The translations under genes were made by a program, and so were the position numbers. 64,000 bases of DNA, from contig CM066733.1 of the NCBI GenBank assembly GCA_033961575.1, forward strand, positions 137,256,421-137,320,420, written 5' to 3'. The notes under the pieces were generated by a model. It ran no database searches, had not been told where the DNA came from, and saw only the letters and a program-made list of their open reading frames with translations. This document shows, in pieces, positions 1 to 11,605 of this stretch. Origin of the DNA: Aselliscus stoliczkanus (Eukaryota; Chordata; Mammalia; Chiroptera; Hipposideridae). Position 1 is the first letter of the stretch. Every line of letters begins with the position of its first letter.

Positions 1-1309
1 GAGAAGTATCTTTGATTTTCATTAAGCTCAATAGAACTTGACTGATTGTCCCAGAAAACTGATAGTGGAGCATTTTGAATTGATCACTAAAATGGATGCT
101 GGCAACCTGCCCTGGCTAGCTCTGTCTTTTGTCTGACTCATTTCAGACAGAGAGGTCATGTGTTGTTGAGGACTAGACGCAGGAAAGTTTGAAACCAGGT
201 TCTACCACAACACAGGAAACCACGGAATTCATGGGAAGCTGACCTTGCATTCTCCCACTTGAGCAATGAACTCCCAAGGAAGTGCTGGGGTTATTTTGAA
301 TCAGTTATTTCACTTGGCTAGTAGGTAGTCTTTTAGCCAGCATTTCAGAAAATGCCAGCATAGTAAAAAAAAAAAAAAGGGGCCAGGACAGTATGAAAAA
401 ATCCCTGATATTGGCAAATGGTGTTTTTCACACCTGGCAGAAACATATTCTATGAGGGCGTTATCTGCAGCTGGGTATCTCCTTAAGGACTTTGAAAACT
501 TGGTAGCTTTCCACTACTAACTGAGAGTACATTAATGTCTTTTTGTAGCTGTCTCTAAACAGAAAGCTTTCTCTATCCTCTGCCATTAAACAACATTTAA
601 AGAAAATTATTTCACTCTGCCCGTTGGCATCTTTCTGTTAGTCAGTTCATACCCTATTGATTTTATGCAGACCCATCCAGGAACATAGCAAATTAAAGGT
701 GATGTCGAGTACATTATCGAAATTTAGTTTTATAATAAAACTCTAAAACAATTCTAATCCTTTGCTCTACACTCCTCCTGATTCCTATATTCTTCTCTAA
801 ATCTCAAAACAAACAAACAAACAAAAATTGCATTCAAATAATTGGGGAGCTAACAATTCAATACTTATTGAATCTATTTTTTGAGGCATAAACCCCAGCT
901 ATGCTGTCCATAATTGAAGGTCCATAAAGCCCTATATGCTCCTTGAGGGAGGAATCTTCCTCAGTCAGGCCTGTGGCTGCTCACGACATTAAAGCAGAGG
1001 CATCTACAGGCCATTTGATCTTCACTGAATGTTACAGACTGTTTTTTGACAATAGAATTAAATTTTTAAGTTTTTAAGTTATTTTAAGAGATTTTAAGTT
1101 ATCAAAGCTAGAAACTGTTTCACTGAAAAGAATATTAAAATAGAAAAATGACTAGATACACTAATTTGGGGGGGGGGGAATGAGAAAGAGAGTACAAGTA
1201 ACCAATATCATCAAATATTTCTTACTAAACATCCTACAGGTGTAAATCATTATAAGGTATTATTTTAAGCAACTTCATGTCAACAAATCAACAATTGTGA
1301 TATTGTTAG
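1..1309. other. Unassigned AT-rich DNA
   Basis: I recognise no gene or repeat family here. It holds a run of 14 A at 365-378 and a run of 11 G at 1168-1178, which are slippage-prone homopolymers. All reading frames are short and broken by stops. Confidence 0.5.
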
Positions 1310-1682
1310 ATTAATTCCCTAAAAACAACACCCTACCAGAACTCACACATACAAAAAAAAACATTTTTAAGAATCTATATAAATCTTTACGTGTTAAAAA
1401 GATTCAATTTGTCATTATAGGGTTTTCTACCCACCATCGCCCCACCCAAAAAAGTTCAGATGTTTTTTCTGCTGAATTCTATCAAACATTAGGGAAAAAC
1501 TAATACCAACAGCACACTTCTACTTTCAAAAAGCAGAAGACAGAAAAGACTGTAATATTTTACGGGTCCGGCATATTCTGATACAAAATCAGACATAGGC
1601 ATTAAAAGAGAAAAAAAAATACAGAGCAATATTACTTATGAAAATTGATGCAAAAACTTATAAAATAATATCAGCAAATTGA

Positions 1683-1684
<2 letters not shown>

Positions 1685-1714
<30 letters not shown>
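1685..1714. repeat. (TA)n microsatellite
   Basis: An uninterrupted AT dinucleotide run of about 30 bp lies inside the old L1. Confidence 0.95.
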
Positions 1715-1717
<3 letters not shown>

Positions 1718-3284
1718 GATAAAACAACATGATCAAATAGGACTTATTTTAAGAATGCAAAAATATTTTAACTTTCAAAAATTCATAAATATAAGTCACA
1801 TAATAAAATAAAGGAGAATAAACATATGATCTTATGAAACATGCAGACAATTTACTTGATAAAATTTAGCAACAATTCACAATGAAAAGTCAGCAAACTA
1901 GGAAGAGAATAGTCAGTATTTTTTATTAGTAACCTAATCAAAGATCATCTATACAGAATCTAAAGCTAATATCACATTTAATGGTAAAGTATTCAATGAT
2001 TTCCTTCAAAGGTTGAGAGCAAAGCAATTATATCCACTCTCATTTTATTCAACAGGGTTGATTTAGATCTAGCCTGTACCATAGGGCAAAGAAAAGAAAA
2101 CTATGTAGAAACAGAGAATACAAAATCAGATCATATTGATTCATAGGTGGTATGATATTACATATAGAAAATCATACAGAACTTTCATAAAAATTGCTAG
2201 AACTAATAAATGAATTAAACAAAATTATAGGATATAAGGTAATTATATAAAAATCAGTATTAATGTCTATATGCAAGCTTCAAATAACTGGAAAATAAAT
2301 TACAAAAATAATTCCATTTGCAATGGCATTAACAAACATAATATTTAGGGTTCAGTTTAACAAATAAAAGTTCAAGGCCTCTACATTGAAAATTAGAATG
2401 CTTTCTGAGAAAAATTTTAAAAATTAAATGGTGAAATACAACAAGTATATTACCTGGAAACTCAATAGTGTTAAAATGTCAAATTTTACCATATTAATCT
2501 ATGGATTCAATGTAATATCAATCAAAGTCCTAATAGACATATTTGTTGAAATCAACAAGTTGAATCTAAAATTACATGGAATCTAAAAGACATATAAATA
2601 AAAAATCTTGAAGAAAATTGGAGGACTTGCTGTACTGATATTGAGGCTCATTATAGAGGTATATTAATCCAGACAGAGTAAAACTGGTGTAAGGATAAAG
2701 ATGTAAAGCAGAATATGACTGACAACTGAATTTTGACTAAAGTGCAATGGGGAAAGGAAAGTCTTTAAAACAATTTTGTGGGGTAAATGGGATAAGTTTA
2801 CGAGGGGGTAAAAATAAAAACTTTTGGCTTGCTACTTTACATTATCAACAATTATACTCTGAGGCATATGCTCAACTTAAACAAACAAAATAATCTAAAG
2901 TTTCTAGAATACAATAATTCTGTGACCTTTGATTAGGTAACTAATAAAAAATACTGACAAACCGGATTTCATCAAAACCAATAAATTCTGATTATCAACA
3001 GTAACACTAAGAAAATGAAGTGGCAAGCTGCAGGCAGGAAAAACATATTAACAAGCCATATTTATCACAGACTAGTATCAAACATATATGGAGAACTCCC
3101 ACAAATCAATAATATAAAGACAACCCAATAGTGAATGGTCAAAAATCTAAAATAGTGATTACACAAAGAGTGTATATGTGTGCATATGTGTGTGGCTCCT
3201 TATGTGTATCAGTGATAAGCACAAAAAGTGCTCAACACCATTAGTAGGGAAATGTGCATTATAAATTAAATACCATGTCATATT

Positions 3285-3462
3285 CAGCTAAGAGGAAAGG
3301 GAGGTAAAAGGGTCAAATATATGGTGACAGAAGGAGATTTGAATTTGGGGGGGTAATACACAAAGCAATATACAGATGATGTATTATAGAATTGTACACC
3401 TGAAACCTACATAATTTTTTTAAGCCAGTGTCATGTCAATAAATTTAAATAAACAAACAAAC
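3285..3462 (+). mobile_element. Short L1 3' end nested in the older L1
   Basis: The sequence from the 'gggtcaaatatatggtgaca' block to 'gtcaataaatttaaataaac' matches the L1 3' UTR end seen at 28960-29140 and 39740-39900 in this window. It ends in an AAAC-rich tail at 3446-3465. The older L1 resumes directly after the tail, which suggests a short 5'-truncated insertion. I could not pick out a clean target duplication. Confidence 0.7.
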
Positions 3463-3842
3463 AAACTGACATGATATTTTGATTTGGTACAGAATTCTTA
3501 TCCATGGATATGGGATTTTAAATTTCATAATCATTTTGGAAACAGTTGCACAGTTTTTTGTTGGTTTGTTTGTTTTAATATAGCTAAGTATCAACCTGTC
3601 ATATGGCTTAGTAATTTTGCTTCTAGTATTTACCAAACAGAAATCACACATGTATCCATACAGAGATTTACAATATCATATTTACAGAAGCTTTATAGAT
3701 AATTGCCCTCAAGTGGCAACAACCAGCTATTCATTAATAGGAGAGTGGATTAAAAATATGTAAGTATGTTTATAGCATGAAATAATACCTAGAAATAAAA
3801 TATGAACTACTGGTTTATACAATAATATGGATGACTCTCAAA

Positions 3843-4280
3843 AACATTTTTCTGATCCTTTGAAAAGATAAAATTGATGAACCTTTATCTAGACTCATCA
3901 AGAAAAAGAGAGGGCTCAAATAAAATCAGAAATGAAAGGGAGAAACTACAAAGTAATACCACAGAAATGCAAAGGATCATGAGATAGTATAAACAGTTAT
4001 ACACGGAAAATGGAAAAACCTACAAGAAATGAATAAATTCCTAGAAGCATACAAACTTCCAAGACTGAATCATGAAGAACTAGAAAATCTGATAGGCTAA
4101 ATACTAGTAAGGAGATTGAACCAGTCATCACAAATCTCCCTACAAACAAAAGTCGAGGACTAGACAGCTTCACTGGTGAATTCTATCAAACATTCAAAGA
4201 AGAATTAATATAGATCTTTCTCAAGCGCTTCCAAAAAAACAGATGGACGGGGAATACTTTCAAACTCATGTTATAAGGCC
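3843..4280 (+). mobile_element. L1 ORF2 fragment (pre-RT to RT region), sense
   Basis: The + strand resembles the L1 ORF2 segment just upstream of and into the reverse-transcriptase domain, including 'gaggactagacagcttcac' and 'ttctatcaaacattcaaaga'. It is less decayed than the flanking L1 and represents an earlier ORF2 region than the sequence to its left. It is therefore a separate insertion or a rearranged piece. No intact frame remains. Confidence 0.75.
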
Positions 4281-5439
4281 AAAAGTACGCTGTTTCCAGG
4301 ATGATACACGACTGAAGCCAAGCCAATGAATGTTATTGTTGGGATTTTACCACAACTATTAAGAAAGAAGCATTCTGCTGTTAATCTTGGTAGTCATTTT
4401 TATAACCATGTAGGAAAATATTCCTAAGAATTAAGCCTAAACCAGGAAACAGGCTAATAATTGTACTGAAAACACACTTACCTGATGACATTGAAGCCTG
4501 GACTCAGCCAAGCTGGAATTTATTTTATGCCCTGAATTTCCAAGTCTCTTAAGCGAAAATTTATTTCTGAAATTTTGGTAACTGGAAAACAAACAAACAA
4601 ACAAAAAACAGCTTTTAAAATAACTGCTAGAAATATCTTCCTATGACTCTAAGCATACAATTATTTGTTTGGGGAGCTAACTCAGCATTTCCTATAAGAG
4701 ACCCACTTTGGTGAAATGGCTAATAAACTAATTAAAATGCAAATACCTGAGACCTGGGAGTAGGTTTTCTATTGATAGTGTAATTGACTATGTCAAGAAG
4801 AATACTTTTCTAGGGAGTGATTATTATTTTTTTAATAATAATATACACTTATTATAATTATTATACTGGAGAGAGGCATTTCTTTGAAAAATCTACATAT
4901 ATATCTTGGAGTGCTCTGGTGCTAGGCAAAGGAGGAGATCAGAGTTCATTAAAACAATACATATATGTACATTTGTTTATATATGCATATATATGTATAT
5001 GAATAACAGATCATAGAATCAGTGAAAATTAATCTGAGTGTTTCCTTTAAATTCTGTAAATTTGTTGTGAATAGAGCCAATTATAGAAACTCTCCAAATA
5101 GTAATTAGAAATTACATTAATAAATACAAGTTTTTAATCCAAAAACATACTCATTTTTTTTTCTATTGCTGAAGGGCATCGAGAAAGCCTAATCACTATG
5201 TAGTTTAAATGCTGAAAAAAAATGGCACAATGTCTACAAAGCATGTTATATTTCTTCTTTTATGAGGTCACAATTTTAATGCATTTTAATATTTCAATTA
5301 AAAGTATTTAACTTATTGTTTCTTTGTTTCTTCACTGTATCCAGATCTTTCATGTTCTGTTCTTTGCCATGTACAAATGGTTTCTCTTGTTATCAGTAAT
5401 ATTTTTTTCCCTATTGTTTTCTGGAGACCACATTATTTT
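4281..5439. other. Unassigned AT-rich DNA
   Basis: There is no recognised gene. It contains a short (AAAC)n at about 4587-4607 and an ATA/TATG-rich patch at 4957-5002. The reading frame through 4817-5002 is an artefact of simple AT-rich sequence. Confidence 0.45.
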
Positions 5440-6240
5440 TGACATTTTTATTTTTAAATAACCATTGATTCACAACAATATTCAAATACAGTACAGAAAG
5501 GCCTTATGTACTCTTTACCCACTGTCCTCCAATTTTCCCTAAATCATTACATCTTACATCTTAATTGTACCATATTAAAGCCAAAAATTTGATGTGGAAC
5601 AGTACATGTATATAATTCTGTCATTTTACCATTTGTGTAGATTTGTGTAACCTCCTCCACAATAAAACTACAGAACTATTCCACATCCCAAACATCTCCC
5701 ACATGCTACTCCTTTATACTTATACACACCTTCCTCCTCCCATCATTATCCCTAATCCCTGACGATTGCTAATCTGTTTTCTGTCTCTACAATTTTATTA
5801 CTCTGAGAAAGTAATGTAAGTGGGATCATACTGTATGTGAACTTCTGAGTTTAGCTCTTTTCATTCAGAATAACAGCCTTGATATCTTTCCAAGTTGCTG
5901 CATGTACCAAAGGTTTGCTCCTTTTTATCAATGAGCAGTATTCCATGGCATGCATGTGCACAGTTTAGTCATTCAGTTACTAAGGGACATTTTGTTTTTC
6001 TCTAGTTCTTGGTGAGGATGCAGAGAAACTAGAGGTCTCATACATTATTGGTGGGAATATAACAGGGTACAGTTACTCTGGAAGGTAGTATGGCAGTTTC
6101 TTATAAAACTAAACATAAACTTCCCATGTAATACAGAAATCACACTTTTGGCCTTTGTCCTAGAGAAGTGAAAATCTATGTCCATACAAAAAATCTGTAT
6201 AGGATTGTATAGAGTGATATTTATTTGAATATATATGTAC
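5440..6240 (-). mobile_element. Old L1, 5'-inverted (twin-priming-like), minus sense
   Basis: Positions 5440 to about 6000 read as an L1 3' UTR on the minus strand. From about 6010 to 6240 the sequence switches to ORF2 C-terminal sequence on the plus strand, starting near 'ggtgaggatgcagagaaact' and 'attggtgggaat'. Seen from the minus strand, this is an inverted 5' part joined to a sense 3' part, the layout expected from twin priming. Decay is advanced, so the exact joint is uncertain. Confidence 0.6.
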
Positions 6241-6654
6241 TCAATATCTAACCTATACACAGTTCGTAATTTCATAAGGCACTTGTCTTCTTCAAATACA
6301 TACATGGACTTCGTATAGGCACCTCACATGCGTCAAAGCCACCCACCACATCTGACCAGGTAACACCCACCCCTCCACCTAACCAATCACATGTCTCTTT
6401 TCAATGAAACCCTTCTGATTTCACCCCTCTGACTTCAACCATATGTGTAAAAACTGACTACTCTCTCAGGGGTGCCATATACTATCATGGATTCTGTGAA
6501 AAAACCTAGTGCAGTTATTTTTCCAACCACCTCTTTCCTTCTATCAGCTGTATAAAGGGAGGGTCTATGTTTTATTAGTTTTTGATTTTGCAGCACTTGG
6601 AGTAATTCCTTCTTCAGAATAGACACTAAATGATCATTTAAAAAAAAGATAAAT
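6241..6654. other. Unassigned DNA
   Basis: No recognisable gene or repeat. A C-rich, CACCC-containing stretch lies at about 6338-6385. The short antisense frames are unsupported by homology or composition. Confidence 0.4.
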
Positions 6655-6822
6655 GGGCTGGCCGAGTGGCTCAGTTGGTTAAGAGCTCGCTCAAGAGTGC
6701 AAGCTGAGCTCTCAGCAACAGCAGTTCAATGCCCAGCCCGAGCTGAGCTGCCACTGAGCTGCCAACAGGTGGCAGGATGGCTCAGCTAAAAATAAATAAA
6801 TGAATTAATTAATAAAAAATAG
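6655..6822 (+). mobile_element. tRNA-derived SINE, family B
   Basis: The element starts with a GGGCTGGCCGAGTGGC head, followed by 'tcagttggttaagagct', which looks like a tRNA A box. A GAGCTGAGCTGCC-rich body and an AAATAAAT-type tail follow. Near-matching A-rich flanks (aaaaaagataa and aaaaatagataa) suggest a target duplication. A second copy is at 16768. The head is shared with family A, which suggests related tRNA-derived bat SINEs. Confidence 0.8.
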
Positions 6823-6844
6823 ATAAGCTTATCTGTAAATAAAC

Positions 6845-7030
6845 TGTGCCTGACATTTTCATATTTAATTATCACAACTACACTTTAAGTAGATAGTGTC
6901 TCATTTTATGAAAAGGATCTCAAAGCTAACAATGAATTAATGAATGATTAAATAAATAGTTCACAGCTCAGCCTGGAGTTGATAGAATGTAAATATCCTG
7001 ATCTAAAATCATTCTTCTTTAAGCTACTGA
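6845..7030 (+). mobile_element. MIR SINE (ancient)
   Basis: The order of blocks follows MIR on the plus strand: 'atttaattatcacaac', a 'cattttatgaaaaggatctcaaag' core, and a 3' part ending near 'cattcttctttaagctac'. It is strongly diverged, as expected of a pan-mammalian element. Confidence 0.55.
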
Positions 7031-7438
7031 CTAAATCAAGATTGCCTTTCTGTCCTTTTTAAAATCTGTTTACAAGGTTTCCAATTATGGAGTAAATTTC
7101 CTTCAAAAAGGGAGAACCAATAAAGGGTAGGGGGACTCAGGGACATGTGGGTGACTTCTCTAACAGCTGACCTATCCAGGCTATAGGCCATTTACTATGG
7201 AACATGGGGTCTACAGATAACAAGAGACATTTTTTTTATCCTCCCATTGCTTGGGAACAGGAATTTCACTGCAAATATTTGTTTTAAATTATCATTCTAA
7301 AATTCTTAAAGCTCATTGTCAATTCTAAAAAGTCCTTTACACTTCATAATATTGTTTTGCCAATTTTGCTCTCTTTTTACAGAAATAAGAGTTCCATTTT
7401 CTACCTTCTTTAGATATTTATTTTAATTAAAAGCAACA
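7031..7438. other. Unassigned DNA
   Basis: No gene or recognised repeat. Positions 7429-7438 form the left target duplication of the next SINE. Confidence 0.4.
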
Positions 7439-7564
7439 GGGGCCGGCCAAGTGGTGTGGTGATTAAACGCTGGCTTGGGAAGCCAGCGGCCCCGGTTCGG
7501 GTCCCACATGTGAGGGCTAGTGACACTGCCCTCAAAAAAAAAAAAAAAAAAAAAAGAAAGAAAG
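7439..7564 (+). mobile_element. tRNA-derived SINE, family A
   Basis: A GGGCCGGCC head is followed by an A-box-like region, a perfect anticodon-like arm (7468-7488: 7-bp stem, 7-nt loop TTGGGAA), a B-box-like 'ggttcgggtccc' and an A-rich tail that has expanded into GAAA units. The flanking repeats aaagcaaca (about 7430-7438 and 7565-7573) are the target duplication. Lysine-rich frames across the tail are not proteins. Confidence 0.88.
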
Positions 7565-7573
7565 AAAGCAACA

Positions 7574-10500
7574 AGAATGCCAGATTGCCAAACTCTCTGC
7601 TATTCCTTTCAATTCTGTGCTTTTCTCTCCTTTACTCAAGAAAAAGTTAGATGTATCATACCATGGGGCTACCTCCACAGCTTTTCTACAAATTCATTCA
7701 ACTGTTCTGCTTTGAAAGTTTCACCTTAGACTATCTTAGACCATGTCCATGAATACTTTTTAATTAGTTATGCTTACAGAATTTTCTAAATATTTTCATT
7801 CAGAAATATTTAGAAAATTAAAGTATGATCCAATTAGATTATCTCTCTTTAAAATCATATATCGTTACTGCATGCGTCCCCACCAATCTCACACAAATAA
7901 TATTTCAACTTTGACCTTTTGCTTTCAGCATTACAACTTCCCCACACATTACTGTCCAATTTCACAGATAAGCCACACTTCAATCTTACACACCTTTTGC
8001 AAAATAGAAATCAGTGGTATCTAATAACTACAAACTAAAAAGAGCCTCAACCCCAACATTGATTACTTTTCTTATTATTTCCCTCAGTATTTGGAAGCAT
8101 TCCATTTTTATTATTTATTTGTTTCTGGATTTGATTTTCTGATAGAAAAAAGAACTGTGGTTCTCTTATGAAAATAGACCCTGCCAATTCTGCAGGTTGC
8201 TTGGAGTATGCCCAAATGAAATAGAAACCTCACTCATTGTCAAGGCCTTTTATTTAAACTTTTATTGTTTTTCCATATAATACTAACTGACATTGGTGTG
8301 AGCACTTGTTGTTTCCCACTATTGCTGCAATATAAAATGATCACCTGGAAGGCAGAAGTCTTTATAAGATACACATTTAGTATCTTAACACAGTAGTGGT
8401 ATTGAATGTCATTAAAGCATTGCAAATGAATAATACTTAGCAATGGGAACAGAGGAGTGACGATGGAAACAGGCAGGATAGTACCAGTAATGGAGACTTC
8501 TGCTGTAAGGTTCACTTGTTTCCATTTTAAGACAGAATAAAATTCGTTCAAAATATCAGAGCTATTTTTCCTAGATTTTGTTTTAATGTTTTTGATGACT
8601 AAACTTCTGGGATTTATGCCTTATGTTCTCATTTTTTCCAAATTTTGACTTGAGTGTTTTGTCAACCAATGTCAGGAAAAACAATTAAATAGGAAAGAAA
8701 TTGGTAACACAAGGATAAGAATTTCAAAAAAAAGAAAAAGAAATGAAACATGTCTTAGGAGATGGGCAGCAAAAATTGATGTGATACATATAGTCAAGTA
8801 GATATTAAGTTAAGGAAAAACTGTCAGATTTAGAAGACACTTGACATGAGGAGATATTGAGGAGACAAAATATACAGGTGACAAGGGAAAGAGATGGCAG
8901 ACTTTGTCTCTGAACACAGACATATTCTAAGTTAAGGACTGAAGAGATATATACATGGATTCAGAAGGATCTAATAGAAGAGTGTAAGGATTCCTTGAGA
9001 GATGAAGAGTTCAGGGTGGAAGAAAAGTGAGAGAACCAGTGAGTAAATATATGTGATAGATACATAACAGCTGTAGTTTACAGGATAAATTGTCTTCCTT
9101 CTCTGTGGTAACAGCAGCTGTTCCTTCCTATTTTAAATTTGGTTTATATCATGCTTTGTATACCAAATTTAATTTATAACATTGCTAACATTAAATTGTG
9201 AGGATAAGTTCTAAGATCCTCTAACTAACAACAGGCTCTTTTCTTGATAAGATTTAACATTTGCTTATCTAACGTAAAGACTGTCATCCATTTAAATAAG
9301 TATAAGTTGGTGCATGGACTTCAGCCAATAAACAGATTCATCACCACCAACCCCTCTCCTTCAAAACCTTTATATATCCAGTTTCTAACTCAGTACTAAC
9401 AATGTGAAATTCTGAGTTGAATATTGGTATAAAATATGGATTGTGTGTGCTATTTAAAAACGGCTTATTCTTGGTGCTGGAGTATTTTTAGTAGTATGTT
9501 CAGGAATAGAAGTTTTGTGCTCTTGAGATGTACATTGAAGGAGCTGGGGCTTTCTGAAAAGCAATATTCAAACGTAGAGTTTATCCTCTCTTCAGAAAGA
9601 AGTATAGGATTGAATGAATGACTGTCTTCCAGAAACTTTTAATCGTGTCAGCATCAATGACAACACTACTCACTCAGTAATGTAAATACATTCATGAAGT
9701 GAAATATAATCTTAGTTTTCTTATCTGTAATTTTTCATGTGTGACTTTTATTCCAGATTATACCAGAATTATATCTTTAATAGTAAATGCATATGTAAAG
9801 TTATCAGTACCAAACATTATTCCAGACATGAATTTATGTCCTTCTGTTAACTGCCTCATTTTTCAGATTTATTACAATACTTTGCACACCCAGGTTACCT
9901 GGCTAATCATTTATTTGTATAGCTATATCAAAGATATAACCATATCTATCCTTCTCTTCTACTTCTGTCTTGGTCACAGAAAGAAGTAAGTTGTGTTCAA
10001 CACAGTCAGTCTAAATTCTACATCATTTAAAAATAATGTTAAAGGCTTGAAATATTCATAATATATTTGCTGGATATATAACGCATACATTTTCACAAGT
10101 GTCTCCAGAGTTTGAATGCAATGGCATAGCTATAACAATCCTGTGTCAAGGACCAATGAGCATTATACTTTCTCAGATTCGTTGTAATCATACTCTGCCA
10201 GAATCTTGACTGTGTTAGAAATTCCTTAAATACTAAATATATATAAATGCCTATTCTTTAGGGATACACCGAAGGCAGCAATGTGAGTAAATTCTATACT
10301 TACTCAGGAAAGTCCTTCTACTTATTCAGGGATGTGTGACAATTGCCCATAAAAAATGCAGATAATTTGCTTAGAGAGATAAATAGAACATCAGGGCTAA
10401 AAACTAAAAATAAAAGGATGAAGAAAATTAAAACCAAGCAAGTATGTCAAATCAGATAGTATACATAATTAGGAATAAAGAAAGAATGCTACTTGAATTT

Positions 10501-10916
10501 GGGGACAAAGGAGGAGGTGAGGCATTTGGTTAAATACTGAAAACCCTTCCTAGGAGTTTTCTTCTTTACCTGTTGGAGGCAACTTATGTATTGTGGTGAA
10601 CCACTTGTAATTTTATAACCACCCTTAGATGGATGCTGACAGAAAGATTTGGTGGCAGGGAAAGAAGGAATGCATAGCTATTTTAAATCAGTGTTTCCAT
10701 TCTGAAATTTTGGCTGACCTCTTTTCCTGCTATGAATGCTTATATAATTTTATATAACCATTGTATTTATAGCTAAGTGGGGTGATAAAACACAGTGTAT
10801 GATTTGTTATAATAAAAAAAAAGAGAGCAGTGAGTCCTACTGTTTATGTAGGACAAGTGCAGTGGCAGTGACATTGCCTGCTGTGGCAGTGACATTGGAA
10901 GAAAGCATTGCATTGG

Positions 10917-10920
<4 letters not shown>
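7574..10920. other. Unassigned AT-rich DNA with one strong hairpin
   Basis: No exon-like frame is visible. The 103-codon antisense frame at 8240-8551 has no recognisable domain and normal background composition. The 96-codon frame at 9699-9989 is likewise a hydrophobic AT-rich artefact. A perfect inverted repeat lies at 7780-7819. A short direct repeat (gtggcagtgacatt) occurs at 10862 and 10883 just before the CA microsatellite. Confidence 0.4.
7780..7819. repeat. Perfect 16-bp inverted repeat
   Basis: Arms at 7780-7795 and 7804-7819 are perfectly complementary across 16 bp, with an 8-nt loop (tcattcag). The arms are AT-rich. No TA or 8-bp target duplication is evident, so I cannot assign it to a transposon. 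Confidence 0.9.

Positions 10921-10964
<44 letters not shown>
10921..10964. repeat. (CA)n microsatellite
   Basis: About 21 uninterrupted AC units. The Cys-Val and Thr-His frames across it are artefacts. Confidence 0.98.
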
Positions 10965-10965
<1 letters not shown>

Positions 10966-11494
10966 CAAAACTATTCAAAGCCTCTACAGCCTGTCTAATG
11001 ATATGCTGTTGCAAGGAAACAAGGAAATAAAGGGGCAGTAGCCGTTCTCTTATATTCCATTATAAATATTGATGATGGCTTGTGATGAGTGGTAGGCATA
11101 TGGAAAAAGATAAAATGGGAAATGAAATCAGCTTTAATTTCAACAAGCCAGAGCTCCAGAATTAAATATCAAAAGATAAGTTTCCAATTTGAGGGATGAT
11201 TTTTTTTCTTTTTTAATAAAGGGAGAAAGGCAAGATTTAAGACAAGCAACTTGATTTTTTTCTACCTTATTTAATCCCTTTATAGTTAAGTGTTAGATAT
11301 TTGAGTCCTATTATGCTATAATATGGGCATTACAGTTCTATGCAAAATTACCTTTTTGTGAAATTATACTGACACTTCAGAAACTATTGTTTTAAAGTTC
11401 CTAGTTTTTGCTAGTAATGGTCTAAACCAAATGAGTATGCCAGCTAAATTGTAAGTCTTAACATGTTAAGCCTGCTTTTATACATAATATTTCA
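10965..11494. other. Unassigned DNA
   Basis: I see no gene or repeat family in this AT-rich stretch. Confidence 0.4.
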
Positions 11495-11605
11495 TTACTT
11501 TAGTTGTTATCAATGTATAGTTGAAGAAATTTGGCTTAGGGAGAGTAATGGGTTAACCACTGTCACAGAGCAAGTGAGTAGAAGCCTGGTATCCCATACC
11601 ACTGA
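11495..11605 (+). mobile_element. MIR SINE core (ancient)
   Basis: The blocks 'gaagaaatttggcttaggga' and 'cactgtcacagagcaagtga' follow the MIR core order on the plus strand. Both ends are eroded. Confidence 0.6.

Larger units (their letters stand above)
1310..3840 (+). mobile_element. Old L1 LINE, ORF2-derived, sense, interrupted
   Basis: The + strand reads like a heavily mutated L1 ORF2, from the reverse-transcriptase region (for example the 'gaattctatcaaaca' block near 1474) through the finger-to-C-terminal part. After an interruption at 3285-3462 it resumes with ORF2 C-terminal sequence at 3470-3840, including the typical 'atttaccaaacagaaatcac' block near 3630. All frames are full of stops, so this is a dead ancient copy. 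The subfamily is unresolved. A (TA)n tract sits inside at 1685-1714. Confidence 0.75.

Noticed and set aside
7439..7510. tRNA gene (also the similar sites at 21823, 28279, 40566, 53623 and 62478)
   Set aside because: The acceptor stem does not close, an A tail and target duplications follow, and copies are dispersed. These are SINE heads.
7456..7729. Lysine-rich frames resembling a nuclear localisation signal
   Set aside because: They translate the A/GAAA tail of a SINE.
8240..8551. 103-codon antisense frame as a small protein
   Set aside because: Composition and codon use look like background and no domain is visible.
10773..11041. Cys-Val or Thr-His repeat proteins over CA/TG tracts (also 31366-31647 and 48023-48279)
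   Set aside because: They are translations of dinucleotide microsatellites.
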